Of a stretch of 64,000 nt of DNA, positions 26,530 through 36,227 are shown one piece after another. How positions within the stretch are numbered: the stretch's first letter is position 1; every line of letters starts with the position of its first letter. A program made the translations under genes and the position numbers. Source of the stretch: Paenibacillus sp. J5C2022 (lineage in GTDB: Bacteria; Bacillota; Bacilli; Paenibacillales; Paenibacillaceae); NCBI RefSeq assembly GCF_025567625.1, contig NZ_JAOQJC010000014.1:1-64000 (forward strand), given 5' to 3'. The notes under the pieces were generated by a model. The model did not search any database, was not told the origin of the DNA, and worked only from the letters and a program-made list of their open reading frames with translations.

Positions 26530-27489
26530 TTAGCCTTTTACAGCCCCGACAGTCAAGCCTTTAACCAAATATTTTTGAAAAAACGGATATGCGAGTACAA
26601 TGGGACCGATACCTATGATCGCCATTGCCATGCGCACCGTTTCTGTCGGCATCTCCGATAGCAATTTGCCGATATTCGAGTTTTGCGTGTTGCTCTGCAG
26701 GAATTGAATGCTAAGCAGCGTCTTCGTCATCAAGTATTGTACGGAAACCAACTCGTTGTCATAAATGAACACCAAGCTGTTAAACCAGTCGTTCCAGAAT
26801 CCAAGCGTCGTAAACAATCCAATCGTGGCAAGCACGGGGAGTGATAGCGGCATAACAATTCGGAAAAACGTCCGCCACTCCCCTGAGCCGTCAATCTGTG
26901 CGGATTCAATAAGCGAACCAGGGATCGAATGACTGAAAAACGTCCTCATAATAAGAATGTAGAAGCCGTTCATCAGTAAGTTCGGCACAATCAGAGCTAA
27001 AATCGTATCTTTGATATGAAACAAATTCGTGTATACCAAATACCAGGGAACCAGACCACCATTAAATAAAATCGTGAAGAACACGATAAAGGCGAGCGAA
27101 TTGCGCTGTGGAAAATCTCTGCGGGACAACGGATATGCGAGCAGAGATGAAATAAGCAGGCTCGTTGTCGTCCCGATGACAGTAACGAAAACGCTGATTC
27201 CGTAAGAGCGCAGCAGACGATCGTAATCCGCCAGCAAATAATGGTAGGCATCTAGACTAAACGACTCCGGAAAGAAGGAATATCCGTTTGCCATAATGGC
27301 CTGTTCGTTCGTAAACGAAACGATGACGACAAGAACAATCGGGATCAGACAAACCGTGCAAGCCGCAACAAAAAAGAAATGAATCGCAATCTGAGCCAAC
27401 ATGGAGTGCTCGTGTATTTTCCCCTGCGCTCCCGCAGTTGGATCGGACGGCGTTGTTGTGCCTGACGGAGAATGTCGTTTTGCTTTCAT
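26530..27489 (-). CDS. Sugar ABC importer permease, LplC/YtcP type, second system
   Basis: The start is chosen at 27489 behind CGAGGAGGACATCTC (319 residues). The open frame begins at 27537. The N-terminal 35 residues are polar, then six helices follow. The EAA loop reads ESAQIDGSGEWRTFFRIVMP (about 200-219), and the C-terminus FQKYLVKGLTVGAVKG is diagnostic of this branch. It pairs with the permease at 27512-28420, encoded 22 bases upstream. Together they form the membrane channel for the sugar bound by the lipoprotein at 24951. No dedicated ATPase gene is present in the operon. Confidence 0.92.
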   Translation of the reverse strand: MKAKRHSPSGTTTPSDPTAGAQGKIHEHSMLAQIAIHFFFVAACTVCLIPIVLVVIVSFTNEQAIMANGYSFFPESFSLDAYHYLLADYDRLLRSYGISVFVTVIGTTTSLLISSLLAYPLSRRDFPQRNSLAFIVFFTILFNGGLVPWYLVYTNLFHIKDTILALIVPNLLMNGFYILIMRTFFSHSIPGSLIESAQIDGSGEWRTFFRIVMPLSLPVLATIGLFTTLGFWNDWFNSLVFIYDNELVSVQYLMTKTLLSIQFLQSNTQNSNIGKLLSEMPTETVRMAMAIIGIGPIVLAYPFFQKYLVKGLTVGAVKG

Positions 27490-27511
27490 GAGATGTCCTC
27501 CTCGAAACGCG

Positions 27512-28420
27512 TCAAAACAACGCTCTCTCTCTATCAAATTTCCTTATGAGCAAATTGGCGGTAAAGACCAACAGAAAACCTACAGCCGACTGGAACAATC
27601 CTGCGGCGGATGACATGCCGATATCTCCGCTTTGAATAAGCGCCCTGTACACATACGTATCGATCACGTTCGTCGTTGGCAGTAATATACCGGTATTCAG
27701 CGTTACCTGATAGAACAGTCCAAAATCGGCGTAGAAAATGCGTCCGATGTTAAGCAGCGTCAGCACGATAATGACCGGCTTGATGAGCGGCAGCGTGATT
27801 TGGGTCATTTGTTTCCAGCGATTCGCTCCATCAAGTCGGGCCGCCTCGTAATATTCCTGACTAATTCCCGTCATCGCCGCGAAATAAATGACGCTAGAGT
27901 AGCCGATATACTTCCATGCGTTGACAAGAACAAGAATGTACGGCCAGTACTTGGACTCCATGTACCAGGCAACCGGGGGCAGGCCCAGCTTCGAAAGCAC
28001 AGCCGAATTGATGAATCCGTATTCCATGCTTAGAAAGCTGTATACAAGGTAGCCGACGATACTGAATGAAATGAGGTAGGGAAGCAACAGCACGCTTTGG
28101 TAGAAGCTCTGCATAACCCGCTTTCTGATCTCGTTAAGCAGCAACGCAACGGCCAAGGCGAAGATCAGATTGAAAACGATAAATACCGCATTGTACAACA
28201 GTGTATTTCTCGTAATGACGTAAGCATCTTTGGTCCCGAACAGAAATCTGAAGTTCTCGAATCCCGCCCAAGCGCTTCCCCAAAGGCCGTCAGTATAATT
28301 AAAGTCCTTAAACGCAATCACGCTGCCGAACATCGGAAGATAGTTATTGATGAACAAATAAATCAATCCTGGCAACACCATGATCCATAAGGACCTGTGC
28401 TTGCTTAACGTCTTTGGCAT
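27512..28420 (-). CDS. Sugar ABC importer permease, LplB/YteP type, second system
   Basis: The open frame reaches 28576, but the first 52 codons look untranslated. They cover the terminator-free leader, and an AAAGGAG site precedes the ATG at 28420, giving 302 residues. Motifs are ILWIMVLPGL-type helix 1 (SLWIMVLPGLIYLFINNYLP), FGSVIAFKDFNY and the EAA loop EAARLDGANRWKQMTQITLP (about 185-204). It is the first gene of the operon 28420-21803. The leader 28421-28530 must hold the promoter. No good -35/-10 pair is visible, which suits activation by the YesN-type regulator encoded upstream. Confidence 0.92.
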   Translation of the reverse strand: MPKTLSKHRSLWIMVLPGLIYLFINNYLPMFGSVIAFKDFNYTDGLWGSAWAGFENFRFLFGTKDAYVITRNTLLYNAVFIVFNLIFALAVALLLNEIRKRVMQSFYQSVLLLPYLISFSIVGYLVYSFLSMEYGFINSAVLSKLGLPPVAWYMESKYWPYILVLVNAWKYIGYSSVIYFAAMTGISQEYYEAARLDGANRWKQMTQITLPLIKPVIIVLTLLNIGRIFYADFGLFYQVTLNTGILLPTTNVIDTYVYRALIQSGDIGMSSAAGLFQSAVGFLLVFTANLLIRKFDRERALF

Positions 28421-28530
28421 TTGCGGCTCACTCCTTTTCTCTCTGCATTCATCATAAGCGAAAAGTGTTAGCACAAATGTCACCTCCGATAGCACTATTG
28501 TTACTCCTACACACCTATCAGTCCCTGCGC

Positions 28531-28555
28531 AAAAAAACGCCCCGCAATCGGGGGC
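28531..28555 (-). terminator. Rho-independent terminator after the kinase gene
   Basis: On the minus strand GCCCCCG-ATT-GCGGGGC is followed by GTTTTTTT. It lies about 30 bases past the stop of the histidine kinase gene. The regulator pair and the importer operon are thus probably separate transcripts. Confidence 0.85.
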
Positions 28556-28587
28556 AAAGCCCGACGTGAGCGCCATCTTGATATTAT

Positions 28588-30321
28588 TTAGTCGATATGG
28601 AACTGAAGCGGTATCCGCATTGTAACTTCGGCGCCTCCCTCCGGCTTGTTGCCGAAAAGAAGCGTAGCGCGCGCTCCATAGTGCATACGCAGTCTTTCAT
28701 AAACATTGCCGATGCCAAGATGCTCCTGATCATGCTTAAAGGAAGCATTGGCGAACGCCCTCAACTGATCTCCCTCAAATCCCGTGCCATTGTCCATTAT
28801 ACGAATCATCAGACCTCCATCCGGCTGATCGGGATCGGATTCTACGGAAATTTGGATGATGAAGCGCTGGCGGCGAATACGAAACCCGTGAATGATCGCG
28901 TTCTCGACAAAGGGCTGAAACAATACAGCCGGCAGCGAGGCTTCCTTCAGCTTGTCATCCACTACAACTTCGAAATCAAGAAACTGAGGAAATCTCATCT
29001 TCTGAATTTCCAGGTACGTCACAATATGTTGAATTTCATCCTCCAAGCGGACAATCGCAACAGCGGAGCGTGTGACAAAGCGGAAATAATCCATTATATA
29101 GCGGATCATACGCTGGGCAAGCTTGATTTCGCCGGATTGTATAAGATGAAAGACGACGTTCAGTGAATTCAGCAGAAAATGCGGGTGAATTTGCAATTGA
29201 AGCTGCCTGATCTCCGCCTTGCTCAATCTAAGCTGCTCCTCGTACACATTAATTTTCAAATCTTTAATTTCCGAAACCATCTCATTAAAGTTCCCTGTAA
29301 TCCATTCAAATTCCATGGTCGCGGAATGCTCCAGACGATAGGCAAGATCGCCGTCCTTGATTTTCCTCATTCCCCGTACCAGTTGAACAATCGGTTTTAA
29401 CACAACTCTCCTGAGAATAACCAGCAGCAGCAAGAGCAAGATAGCGGCGGCAAACGGCATCAGGTTGATGACCGTCTGAAACGTCACCAGCCGCTGCAGC
29501 AGCCGAGACTCCGGAAGCAACGCAACAAGCCGCATATCCGACTGGATGGAGCCTTTTTCTACGACAAGCGTCTTATCGCCTTCTACGAGTATCGTATCGT
29601 ACAATTTGCCGGATACTTTCGCTAAGTGTAATCCTTTGGCTGCTTCTTGCGAAGCGGGCGGAACGGAATGCAGCAATTGGCCTGTCTCGTTCAATAGAAG
29701 CACTTGCCCCATCCCTTCACCTTCGGCCATGACGTTTTGTATCGGCTCCATCAATGAGGAAGCGCTGATCAGCGCGCCCGTATAGACATTGAAATCATTC
29801 TGTTCAAGCCGCATCAGCCACAGCGAATCTCTCAACTCGACAACTTGCCAGCTTTGCAGGAACACAGCCCGATTTTCACTCGATCGCATAACTTCCGCAA
29901 GTTCTTCCCTGATCGTCTTGGATACGTTGATCCCAGGCTCCGTCGTCATCAGGTCCTCGTTCTGCGTTGCATATACAAAGAGCATCGCCACATTTTTATA
30001 ATTGGCCATGTCCTTGTTCATTTGATTCAGCACTTGAATTTTCGTCAACGTATATTCATCGCTGCCTTGCTCATTGAGCATGAGCGAGGTAATACCCGCA
30101 TGCTGGAATGCCGATCCCAGCAAATAATGATTGACCTGGGTTAGCTTCGCATCCATGTCGTTCGCGTGCATGCTGAGCAAGCTCTGCTGCGACTCTGCCA
30201 CCTGCGTCCTTACAACATCCATTGCATACCGGTTGATGTAGATAAGGAAGAGCAATAACGGCACGGCTGCAGCCGCAAACACTACCGATAACTTGAAACC
30301 AAGCGATCGTCTGTGCTTCAT
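28588..30321 (-). CDS. YesM-type sensor histidine kinase, second system
   Basis: A 577-residue membrane kinase. Helix 1 (about 8-28) and helix 2 (about 286-306) enclose an extracellular sensor domain. HAMP (LKPIVQLVRGMRKIKDGDLAYRL, in part) follows. The phospho-acceptor segment is QIHPHFLLNSLNVVFHLI (about 384-401), then HATPase_c with FQPFVENAIIHGFRI and IMDNGTGFEGDQL. Its ATG overlaps the TGA of the upstream response-regulator gene by four bases, so the pair is translationally coupled, with the regulator gene first. It likely senses the oligosaccharide taken up by the importer encoded downstream. Confidence 0.92.
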   Translation of the reverse strand: MKHRRSLGFKLSVVFAAAAVPLLLFLIYINRYAMDVVRTQVAESQQSLLSMHANDMDAKLTQVNHYLLGSAFQHAGITSLMLNEQGSDEYTLTKIQVLNQMNKDMANYKNVAMLFVYATQNEDLMTTEPGINVSKTIREELAEVMRSSENRAVFLQSWQVVELRDSLWLMRLEQNDFNVYTGALISASSLMEPIQNVMAEGEGMGQVLLLNETGQLLHSVPPASQEAAKGLHLAKVSGKLYDTILVEGDKTLVVEKGSIQSDMRLVALLPESRLLQRLVTFQTVINLMPFAAAILLLLLLVILRRVVLKPIVQLVRGMRKIKDGDLAYRLEHSATMEFEWITGNFNEMVSEIKDLKINVYEEQLRLSKAEIRQLQLQIHPHFLLNSLNVVFHLIQSGEIKLAQRMIRYIMDYFRFVTRSAVAIVRLEDEIQHIVTYLEIQKMRFPQFLDFEVVVDDKLKEASLPAVLFQPFVENAIIHGFRIRRQRFIIQISVESDPDQPDGGLMIRIMDNGTGFEGDQLRAFANASFKHDQEHLGIGNVYERLRMHYGARATLLFGNKPEGGAEVTMRIPLQFHID

Positions 30322-31934
30322 GACTCGAGCCTGCCCTGCTCAGCGGCGCCATTACGGAAATCCTGCGGATTCATGCCGTAAAACCGCTTAAACGATTTAC
30401 CGAAATACGACAGACTATTATAGCCTAGCGACCGCGCGACCTTGCTAATCGGCTCATCACTGTGCGTCAATTCACGCTTCGCCAGCGCCATCCGTTTCCG
30501 CAAGATGTAATCCGACAGCGATTCTCCCGTCTCCTTCTTGAACAGTCGGGACAAATAACCAGGGTTCAAATAGACATAGTCGGCAATCTGCTCCCGGCTT
30601 ATCTCCTCCTTCAGCCGTTCATTGATATAACGCTTGGCCTTGTCGATCGGCGATTCAGCCTCCAATTCGAATTGTATCGCCTCCGCGTAAATGCTCACTG
30701 CCATCTCTGCCCATACTCGCAAGGCGCTGATCGACAGGGTGGCGGCATCCTTGTCCGGCAGCCTGCCGCCCTGAAGCTGAGGGGCTGCCGCACGATTTTT
30801 GTGGAGGAGATAGTGCAGCATTTGCAGCAGTCCATCATAAAAGCGTTGCAAGGATTCCGCCTTGACGCCCGCTTCCTTCTCAAGCTGTTCAAAATAGTCG
30901 TACATTCGTCCAATTAAAAGTCCAGGGTCTTCGGTCTCCAACCATTCGGCCCATTCGTAGAAATCGGGCAGCGCAACGGATGTCTCCGTCCGGGCGGATG
31001 AGTCCTCGATATGACAAACAATTTGGGAAGCCCGCCTTACATTATTTTGCACCTCGTACTGAAGCGCCCTATACATGGATCGCAAATGCCGAATGTCCGT
31101 TTCCTTACCCAAATAACAGATAACCGTGCTGTAAAAATACAGTTGGCATGCCTCCACGAATGCTCCGCAAATAGTCTTCCATTCTTGAATGGTCCGCTTC
31201 CCGCCACCATAGGCTAATATAACCATCATGCCTTCCCTATCTTCGAAGACGATGCCCGCCCCGTCTTTCAGCATAATTTCCTTCGCTGCGCAGCGAAGAG
31301 CATATTCCATAATGGCTTCGTCTCGGGTATCAATCTCCTTATGCCACCGTTCAATGCTGACCAGGACGGGAAAAACACGCGACTCCTTCGACAAATTCGT
31401 TTCATAGCCGGCTAATTCACGGTCGATCCAGCCTTCTGAAGGCTCATTACGATAATCAAGCAAGTCCTGCCAGAATCGTTCCAGCATCAGCGGTTTCCTG
31501 GCTTCCCATAATTGAAGATACTTGTGGTATTCTTTCTGAACAAAGCTCGCTTCCTGCTCCTGCACTCGGTTACGAAGCGCTCTCATAATAATGCTTTCCA
31601 ATTCAATAAAGTTGACCGGCTTGACCAAATAGTTCAGGCTTCCAAGCTGCAGCGCTTTCTGCGCATAAGCAAACTTGGAATGGCAGGTGAGAAAGATTGT
31701 CTCCATCGAATAACCTTGATCGTTTACCCACTCAAGCAATTCCAGACCACTGCTTCCGGGCATCTCGATATCGCAAATCATAACGTCGATCGGCGTGGAT
31801 TCGATCCGATCACGAGCCATCGTGCTGTCGTAGGCTTCATACACGGCGGTAAAACCCATGACAGACCAGTCGAGTCCGTCCTTGAGCCCGTTAACCGCAT
31901 AAATTTCATCATCTACAATAAGAAGGCTATACAT
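30318..31934 (-). CDS. YesN-type response regulator, REC + AraC HTH, second system
   Basis: The start at 31934 is set by GGAGGATGATATCACC (538 residues). A start at 32024 would add 30 residues that do not belong to the receiver fold. The receiver domain has LIVDDE (about 5-10), the phospho-Asp in MICDIEMPGSSG (about 53-64) and HSKFAYAQKALQLGSLNYLVKP. The C-terminal AraC double HTH reads ISREQIADYVYLNPGYLSRLFK and FKRFYGMNPQDFRNGA. The linker of about 280 residues is typical of YesN proteins. It probably activates the operon 28420-21803, which has no recognisable -35 box. Confidence 0.92.
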   Translation of the reverse strand: MYSLLIVDDEIYAVNGLKDGLDWSVMGFTAVYEAYDSTMARDRIESTPIDVMICDIEMPGSSGLELLEWVNDQGYSMETIFLTCHSKFAYAQKALQLGSLNYLVKPVNFIELESIIMRALRNRVQEQEASFVQKEYHKYLQLWEARKPLMLERFWQDLLDYRNEPSEGWIDRELAGYETNLSKESRVFPVLVSIERWHKEIDTRDEAIMEYALRCAAKEIMLKDGAGIVFEDREGMMVILAYGGGKRTIQEWKTICGAFVEACQLYFYSTVICYLGKETDIRHLRSMYRALQYEVQNNVRRASQIVCHIEDSSARTETSVALPDFYEWAEWLETEDPGLLIGRMYDYFEQLEKEAGVKAESLQRFYDGLLQMLHYLLHKNRAAAPQLQGGRLPDKDAATLSISALRVWAEMAVSIYAEAIQFELEAESPIDKAKRYINERLKEEISREQIADYVYLNPGYLSRLFKKETGESLSDYILRKRMALAKRELTHSDEPISKVARSLGYNSLSYFGKSFKRFYGMNPQDFRNGAAEQGRLES

Positions 31935-32042
31935 GGTGATATCATCCTCCCGGAGTCGACAGATCGTCAGCCGGAACTTCCGTCTAAGTGCCCCGATTCT
32001 ACAGTAACCGCTATCAAAAAGCAATACCGCAGCGTATTGCGT

Positions 32043-32517
32043 TCAACGCGCAACTAGCTGCAGCAATTCTCCAATATTGGTGACTGTGCAGCCACCGTCC
32101 TCTACGCCCGTGCTACACGCAGAAGGAGAGTCGTCCCCGGCTCTCCCATTGCTGATCCAAACCGTCTTCATACCGACGTTCCTCGCGCCGGCAATATCGG
32201 TAGACGGATTGTCCCCGATCATTACGGTCGTTGCTGATGCAGAGCCACAACGCTCCATGGCCATCCGGAACATGAGGTCGCCCGGCTTACCCGCATACTC
32301 CACTTGCATATCCCCGACTGCCGCGATAATGGCTGCCGCCAGCGCTCCGGTCTCGGGCACCGGGCGTCCCCCCATACCGGGATGCGCGGAGTCCTTTCTC
32401 ATTCAACAGACAAAGTAATTCCACGGCTCCTTCCGCAAGCCGCTCTCCGTAATAAAGGCAACCGTCAAGATCAAACAGCGCCGCTTCCATCTGGAGGAAC
32501 CACTCCCACTTGCTCAT
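32043..32517 (-). pseudogene. Decayed HAD-IIA (NagD-like) sugar phosphatase
   Basis: Two fragments in different frames belong to one HAD-IIA phosphatase. The first (from 32517) has the nucleophile motif ALFDLDGCLYYG and ends after ELLCLLNEKGLR. The second (to 32043) resumes with GALAAAIIAAVG, the GKPGDLMF lysine motif and MIGDNPSTDIAGARNVGMKTVWI. Intact members are about 255-270 residues, so roughly 110-120 residues, including the LTNNS motif and much of the cap domain, are missing, and the frame shifts at the junction. The start codon overlaps the preceding gene's stop by four bases, so it was once the last gene of this operon. Activity is not expected. Confidence 0.8.
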
Positions 32518-33485
32518 TCATGATCCCCCGTTATCTTAAATGAATAGGTTGACTTCATATTGCCGTATCCATGCGTATTGCACACGACCATGACTCCATC
32601 CGTAGTCAGCTCTGCGTCATAGTCCCAATCTCCTCGAACGACGCGTGCGCCCCTACTCGTAAATCGATGCAAATTTTCCACAAACGACGGTCGATGCTCG
32701 ACTACGGTCTCATTGCAGGGAATCCATACCAGACGCGGATTGCACAGCTCGATGAGCTCCGGAGTCGTTGACTCGTCCCCTCCATGATGGGCCGCTTTCA
32801 GCAGACAAATATTCGCTATCCTCTCCCTGCAACCGGGCTCAAGTAATGCAGCGGTTTGAGCCGCCCCGCAATCACCGGGGAAGAGCGCCGTGAAACGGCC
32901 ATAATCCAGCAAGAGAATTACATTCAAATTGTTCAGGTTCACCACAGGTTCGTCCGCCCAGGCTAAAGCGTCAGGAACCGCCAGCACCGTTAAGCCCAGC
33001 TTATCCCCAAAAGCAAATCTGTGACCGAGATGACGTCCATCAAGCGCGGTCAGTCGGCATCCTGACCCTTCCATGGCCAGCCGGCATTCCTGCCACAGCG
33101 AACTATTCAGCTCTCCAGCATCGCCGCGTTCAATAAGCTCTTCACCAATCGGCGCATAAATAATCTCTTCCACCTCCAACTCGGAATCGACGAGCAAGTC
33201 GATCATTCCTCCGAAATGGTCATAATGAAAATGGGACAGAATGATGGCATCCAATCGTGTTATGCCCATCTTACGCAGCCATGGGACGATAACAGCAGTT
33301 CCTTGCCCTTTCTTCCCTGCATCAAGCAAAATATGCCATGTACGGTGATTGTCAGCCACTCGTATCAGAAAACCATCCGCCGGATTCATACCTGGAACGC
33401 CCGTAGCTCCGGTATCCTTGCCGTTCAGATCAAACATCTGGATCCGGCATTGCCCCGGCTCGCAGTTCTCGCTCATAGCTTTCAT
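32514..33485 (-). CDS. ComEC-like MBL-fold metallo-hydrolase
   Basis: A soluble metallo-beta-lactamase-fold enzyme. Motif 2 is ILSHFHYDHFGGMIDLLV (HxHxDH, about 84-101 from the preferred start), with GDCG (motif 3) and LKAAHHGGDESTTPEL (motif 4) later. This pattern is that of the stand-alone ComEC/Rec2-type hydrolases. Start choice: M at 33485 (323 residues) has GGAGCGTGAGGGA before it. The earlier ATG at 33521 would overlap the upstream gene by 14 bases and is possible. It sits between an esterase gene and the broken HAD gene in an operon headed by an ADP-ribosylglycohydrolase. Substrate unknown; phosphodiester or lactone cleavage is possible. Confidence 0.8.
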   Translation of the reverse strand: MKAMSENCEPGQCRIQMFDLNGKDTGATGVPGMNPADGFLIRVADNHRTWHILLDAGKKGQGTAVIVPWLRKMGITRLDAIILSHFHYDHFGGMIDLLVDSELEVEEIIYAPIGEELIERGDAGELNSSLWQECRLAMEGSGCRLTALDGRHLGHRFAFGDKLGLTVLAVPDALAWADEPVVNLNNLNVILLLDYGRFTALFPGDCGAAQTAALLEPGCRERIANICLLKAAHHGGDESTTPELIELCNPRLVWIPCNETVVEHRPSFVENLHRFTSRGARVVRGDWDYDAELTTDGVMVVCNTHGYGNMKSTYSFKITGDHE

Positions 33486-33507
33486 TCCCTCACGCTCCTG
33501 TCGATGT

Positions 33508-34305
33508 TTAAACTGTGACACCTATACGCTTCAGCCAGCGGGAGCATAGATCCGGCCAAGTCCGGGCCTCCGGATGACTTTCCGCTAATCCCAAACCATG
33601 GCTGCCTGTTTGGTAGGAATGCAACTCAAACGGAACTTTGCAGCGGCTAAGAGCTCCGGCAAGCAGCAGCGCATTTTCGACAGGGACTGCCGAATCATCG
33701 GAAGTGTGCCACAAAAAAGTTGGCGGTGTATCCTCTGCGACTTGCCGTTCACTGGACAATAACTGGATGCATTCATTCGTTGGGTTTTCGCCTAGCAGAT
33801 GAAGCCGAGAGCCGTCATGTCCGAATTCCCCCATAGTTATGACGGGGTAACATAGGATCATAAAGTCGGCGCGGCAACTGAATCTATCCACTTCGTCAAT
33901 AGCATTCATATCGCCATTGTCATATTGAATGCCAACGGTAGATGCCAAATGCCCCCCCGCAGAGAATCCAAGCACCCCCAGCCTGGTCGGGTCAAGGTCC
34001 CAGGCCTCCGCCCGAGACCTTATCAAGCGAAGTGCCCGCTTCGCGTCCATCAACGGCACAGGATGCCTATAAGGAGCCACCCGATATTCCAGTACAAATG
34101 CAGTGATTCCAAGTGTATTCAGCCATCTCGCGATAGGTTCTCCTTCATGGGGGGCATGTGCGTGGTAGGCTCCTCCTGGAAGAACAACTACTGCCGGTTG
34201 CTTGCTTCCTTTCTTCTCTGCGAAATATGCAGTGATGGCAGGACGATCCCCCTGATGATTCCCAAGCGCGTAAGGAGCGCCTTCTGGCCACAGTTCTATT
34301 TTCAT
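33508..34305 (-). CDS. BD-FAE/acetylxylan-esterase-like alpha/beta hydrolase
   Basis: A 265-residue serine esterase. The oxyanion-hole loop is VVVLPGGAYHAHAPHEGE (about 38-55). The nucleophile elbow is LGVLGFSAGGHLASTVG (Ser about 115), the acid is in WHTSDDSAVPVENA (about 198-211), and the His in TGSHGLGLAE (about 232-241). This matches the bifunctional feruloyl/acetyl-xylan esterase group that deacylates plant polysaccharide fragments. No signal peptide is seen, so it works in the cytoplasm on imported compounds. The ATG overlaps the ADP-ribosylglycohydrolase stop by four bases, so the two are translationally coupled. Confidence 0.87.
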   Translation of the reverse strand: MKIELWPEGAPYALGNHQGDRPAITAYFAEKKGSKQPAVVVLPGGAYHAHAPHEGEPIARWLNTLGITAFVLEYRVAPYRHPVPLMDAKRALRLIRSRAEAWDLDPTRLGVLGFSAGGHLASTVGIQYDNGDMNAIDEVDRFSCRADFMILCYPVITMGEFGHDGSRLHLLGENPTNECIQLLSSERQVAEDTPPTFLWHTSDDSAVPVENALLLAGALSRCKVPFELHSYQTGSHGLGLAESHPEARTWPDLCSRWLKRIGVTV

Positions 34306-36170
34306 TCGATTCCTCCGAACAGCATGTCAGTATAATAGTAACAAGGGCCAGGATCTGTTGTTTTCATGATCGCTACAGGCAAGATATACACTTGAAGAGG
34401 GACGCCATTCTTCCATGCGGACACATCCAATTCATAACTTCCTGCTGCAAGCGTTAACTCAATCCACTGATCGTTAGGCGCACGGTGATAGGCAGGCATA
34501 AACTCGGGGGCTTGCTTGCAGTCAATAATAATCTTCCCGTTAAGCTTTAGCAGAATAGGAGCGTTCGCAGCAGCAATGAGTCTGACTTGCCTGTCTGATG
34601 GATTGTAGAGCGACGTTACTGCTCTGTAACAACCGTCCACATCCGTATCCATAATCTTTTCCCAGTCGAGGCGGTTCCCCGGAAACATCACTTTGATTCC
34701 TTCGCTGCTCTCAGGTCCCCATACCGTCCAACGGGAGGAGCCAATGAGTGTAAACGTCACCCTCTCCATTGCCCACACCGAATGATCGTGAATCCTTGTC
34801 CATAGTAGGGCCAATTCATGGTAAGCTTCTGCTGACGCAGAAGCAGTGATGTCTACGGTCCATTCCACAGTCTCGTTCGACTGTACGATAACTGCAAGCG
34901 CGTCCGGCCCCACCCATCCCTCAGGCAGATCAAGTGAAAGCTTCCCTGTTATTGCGGACGGCGCGCGATTAAGCAATGTGACTTGTATGGTCTTCGTTTG
35001 GTTCGGGCCGATCGCCGGCCCTTCAGCCCCATAATCAATGATCAACTCGAGAGTAGGGTTCTGTGAAGTCCCCCGCGGCAGCAAGTAATGATTGGATGTC
35101 GCTGACCTTTCCCAAAGCTCCTTTACTCCTTGAAGCGAAAACACCTGTCGGTCCCAGCAACTCGGCTCGTTGGGGTGTACTCTAATATCAACTTCGGATG
35201 CTGCCAGAACCTGCTTGCCTATACGAATAGTCCGAAGGGTCAATTCATCCAAATTTTTAGGCGCTGGGAATCCATTGATCGGAGGGCTGACGACGACGCG
35301 GTCGCCAACCGGCTTTACCCATTTGCCCGGGAGTCCTTCCGGTCCCAGCAGCATGCCCAATATTGCTCCAAGCGTTGCCGCTGTGCAATCCGTGTCATAT
35401 CCGCAGTTAACCGCCTTCAAGAGCGCATCCTCGAAATCATTGCCGTATAGCCAGCCAAGGATTGTAAACGCAATATTTTGAGGAGCATCTGTGAAGTTGT
35501 CGCTGCCATGATGCTCGAGGATTAACGATCGGGCCACCGTCCAGTCTTTTCCTTCTTGGTGCCAACGAATCAAGTCTTGCAGTGCTTTATAGGTGCGGCT
35601 ATGCGTTGGTATAAATTTCATGCCGATATCAATCAGACGGTCGCGGTCCTTCTCGAAGAAAATTGCGCTTTCGATGGCAGCGAAGAACATTTCCCCGAAT
35701 ACCCCTTCACCTCCTGCATGATCGACGATCGCATCCTGGTACGCATAAGACGCAGCTTTTTCCGGCAGACCTGGAGCGACCATCGCCCATATCTCAGATC
35801 GAATTGGCGATCCCATGCAATGAGTGAACGGATTATTGAACGAACCGGCAACAGGCGGAATCAACCCTCTTCGCAGGTTGGTCAATGCGTAACCATATTC
35901 ATCGAATGGAAAAAAAATATGATCCAGCCATTCCTGCCCAAGCTCTCGAGCAGTTAATCCGGGACCATACTGTTCCAAAGCATGCAGCCATACGAGTTGA
36001 AGATCAAGGTCGTCATTCTCGAGCGGGCCGTCTGGCAACTCCGGATAAAATGTTAAAGTAAGCAGTTCTTTCACACCTTCTACCGGCGCGCCAAGGGTGC
36101 CCCCGATATTTTTCCCCAACCAGCCGCCATAGACGATTCGATAATAATCTTGTTCATTTAGAATATTCAT
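34302..36170 (-). CDS. ADP-ribosylglycohydrolase-family protein with C-terminal beta-sandwich
   Basis: A 622-residue protein. The N-terminal domain (about 1-320) is the DraG/ARH fold, with YGGWLGKNIGGTLGAP (about 13-28), the first metal motif as NDDLDLQLVW (about 53-62), and the second as NCGYDTDCTAATLGAILGML (about 256-275). The common TDDT is altered to NDDLD. Residues about 385-480 look like an Ig/NPCBM-like beta-sandwich and the last 120 residues another beta-domain. This architecture occurs in gut and soil bacteria near sugar genes, where it may cleave N- or O-ribosyl or glycosyl bonds of nucleoside-like substrates, not ADP-ribosylated proteins. It heads the four-gene operon. The ribosome site is AGGAGGCGGAG. 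Confidence 0.85.
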   Translation of the reverse strand: MNILNEQDYYRIVYGGWLGKNIGGTLGAPVEGVKELLTLTFYPELPDGPLENDDLDLQLVWLHALEQYGPGLTARELGQEWLDHIFFPFDEYGYALTNLRRGLIPPVAGSFNNPFTHCMGSPIRSEIWAMVAPGLPEKAASYAYQDAIVDHAGGEGVFGEMFFAAIESAIFFEKDRDRLIDIGMKFIPTHSRTYKALQDLIRWHQEGKDWTVARSLILEHHGSDNFTDAPQNIAFTILGWLYGNDFEDALLKAVNCGYDTDCTAATLGAILGMLLGPEGLPGKWVKPVGDRVVVSPPINGFPAPKNLDELTLRTIRIGKQVLAASEVDIRVHPNEPSCWDRQVFSLQGVKELWERSATSNHYLLPRGTSQNPTLELIIDYGAEGPAIGPNQTKTIQVTLLNRAPSAITGKLSLDLPEGWVGPDALAVIVQSNETVEWTVDITASASAEAYHELALLWTRIHDHSVWAMERVTFTLIGSSRWTVWGPESSEGIKVMFPGNRLDWEKIMDTDVDGCYRAVTSLYNPSDRQVRLIAAANAPILLKLNGKIIIDCKQAPEFMPAYHRAPNDQWIELTLAAGSYELDVSAWKNGVPLQVYILPVAIMKTTDPGPCYYYTDMLFGGIE

Positions 36171-36227
36171 TCTGCTCCGCCTCCTGATTTCATGATAATT
36201 CCCGCAAGCTTGCGAGGAATCACTTTC

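Noticed and set aside
28597-29166. 189-residue plus-strand open frame
   Set aside because: Antisense to the histidine kinase gene with intact motifs; no family features.
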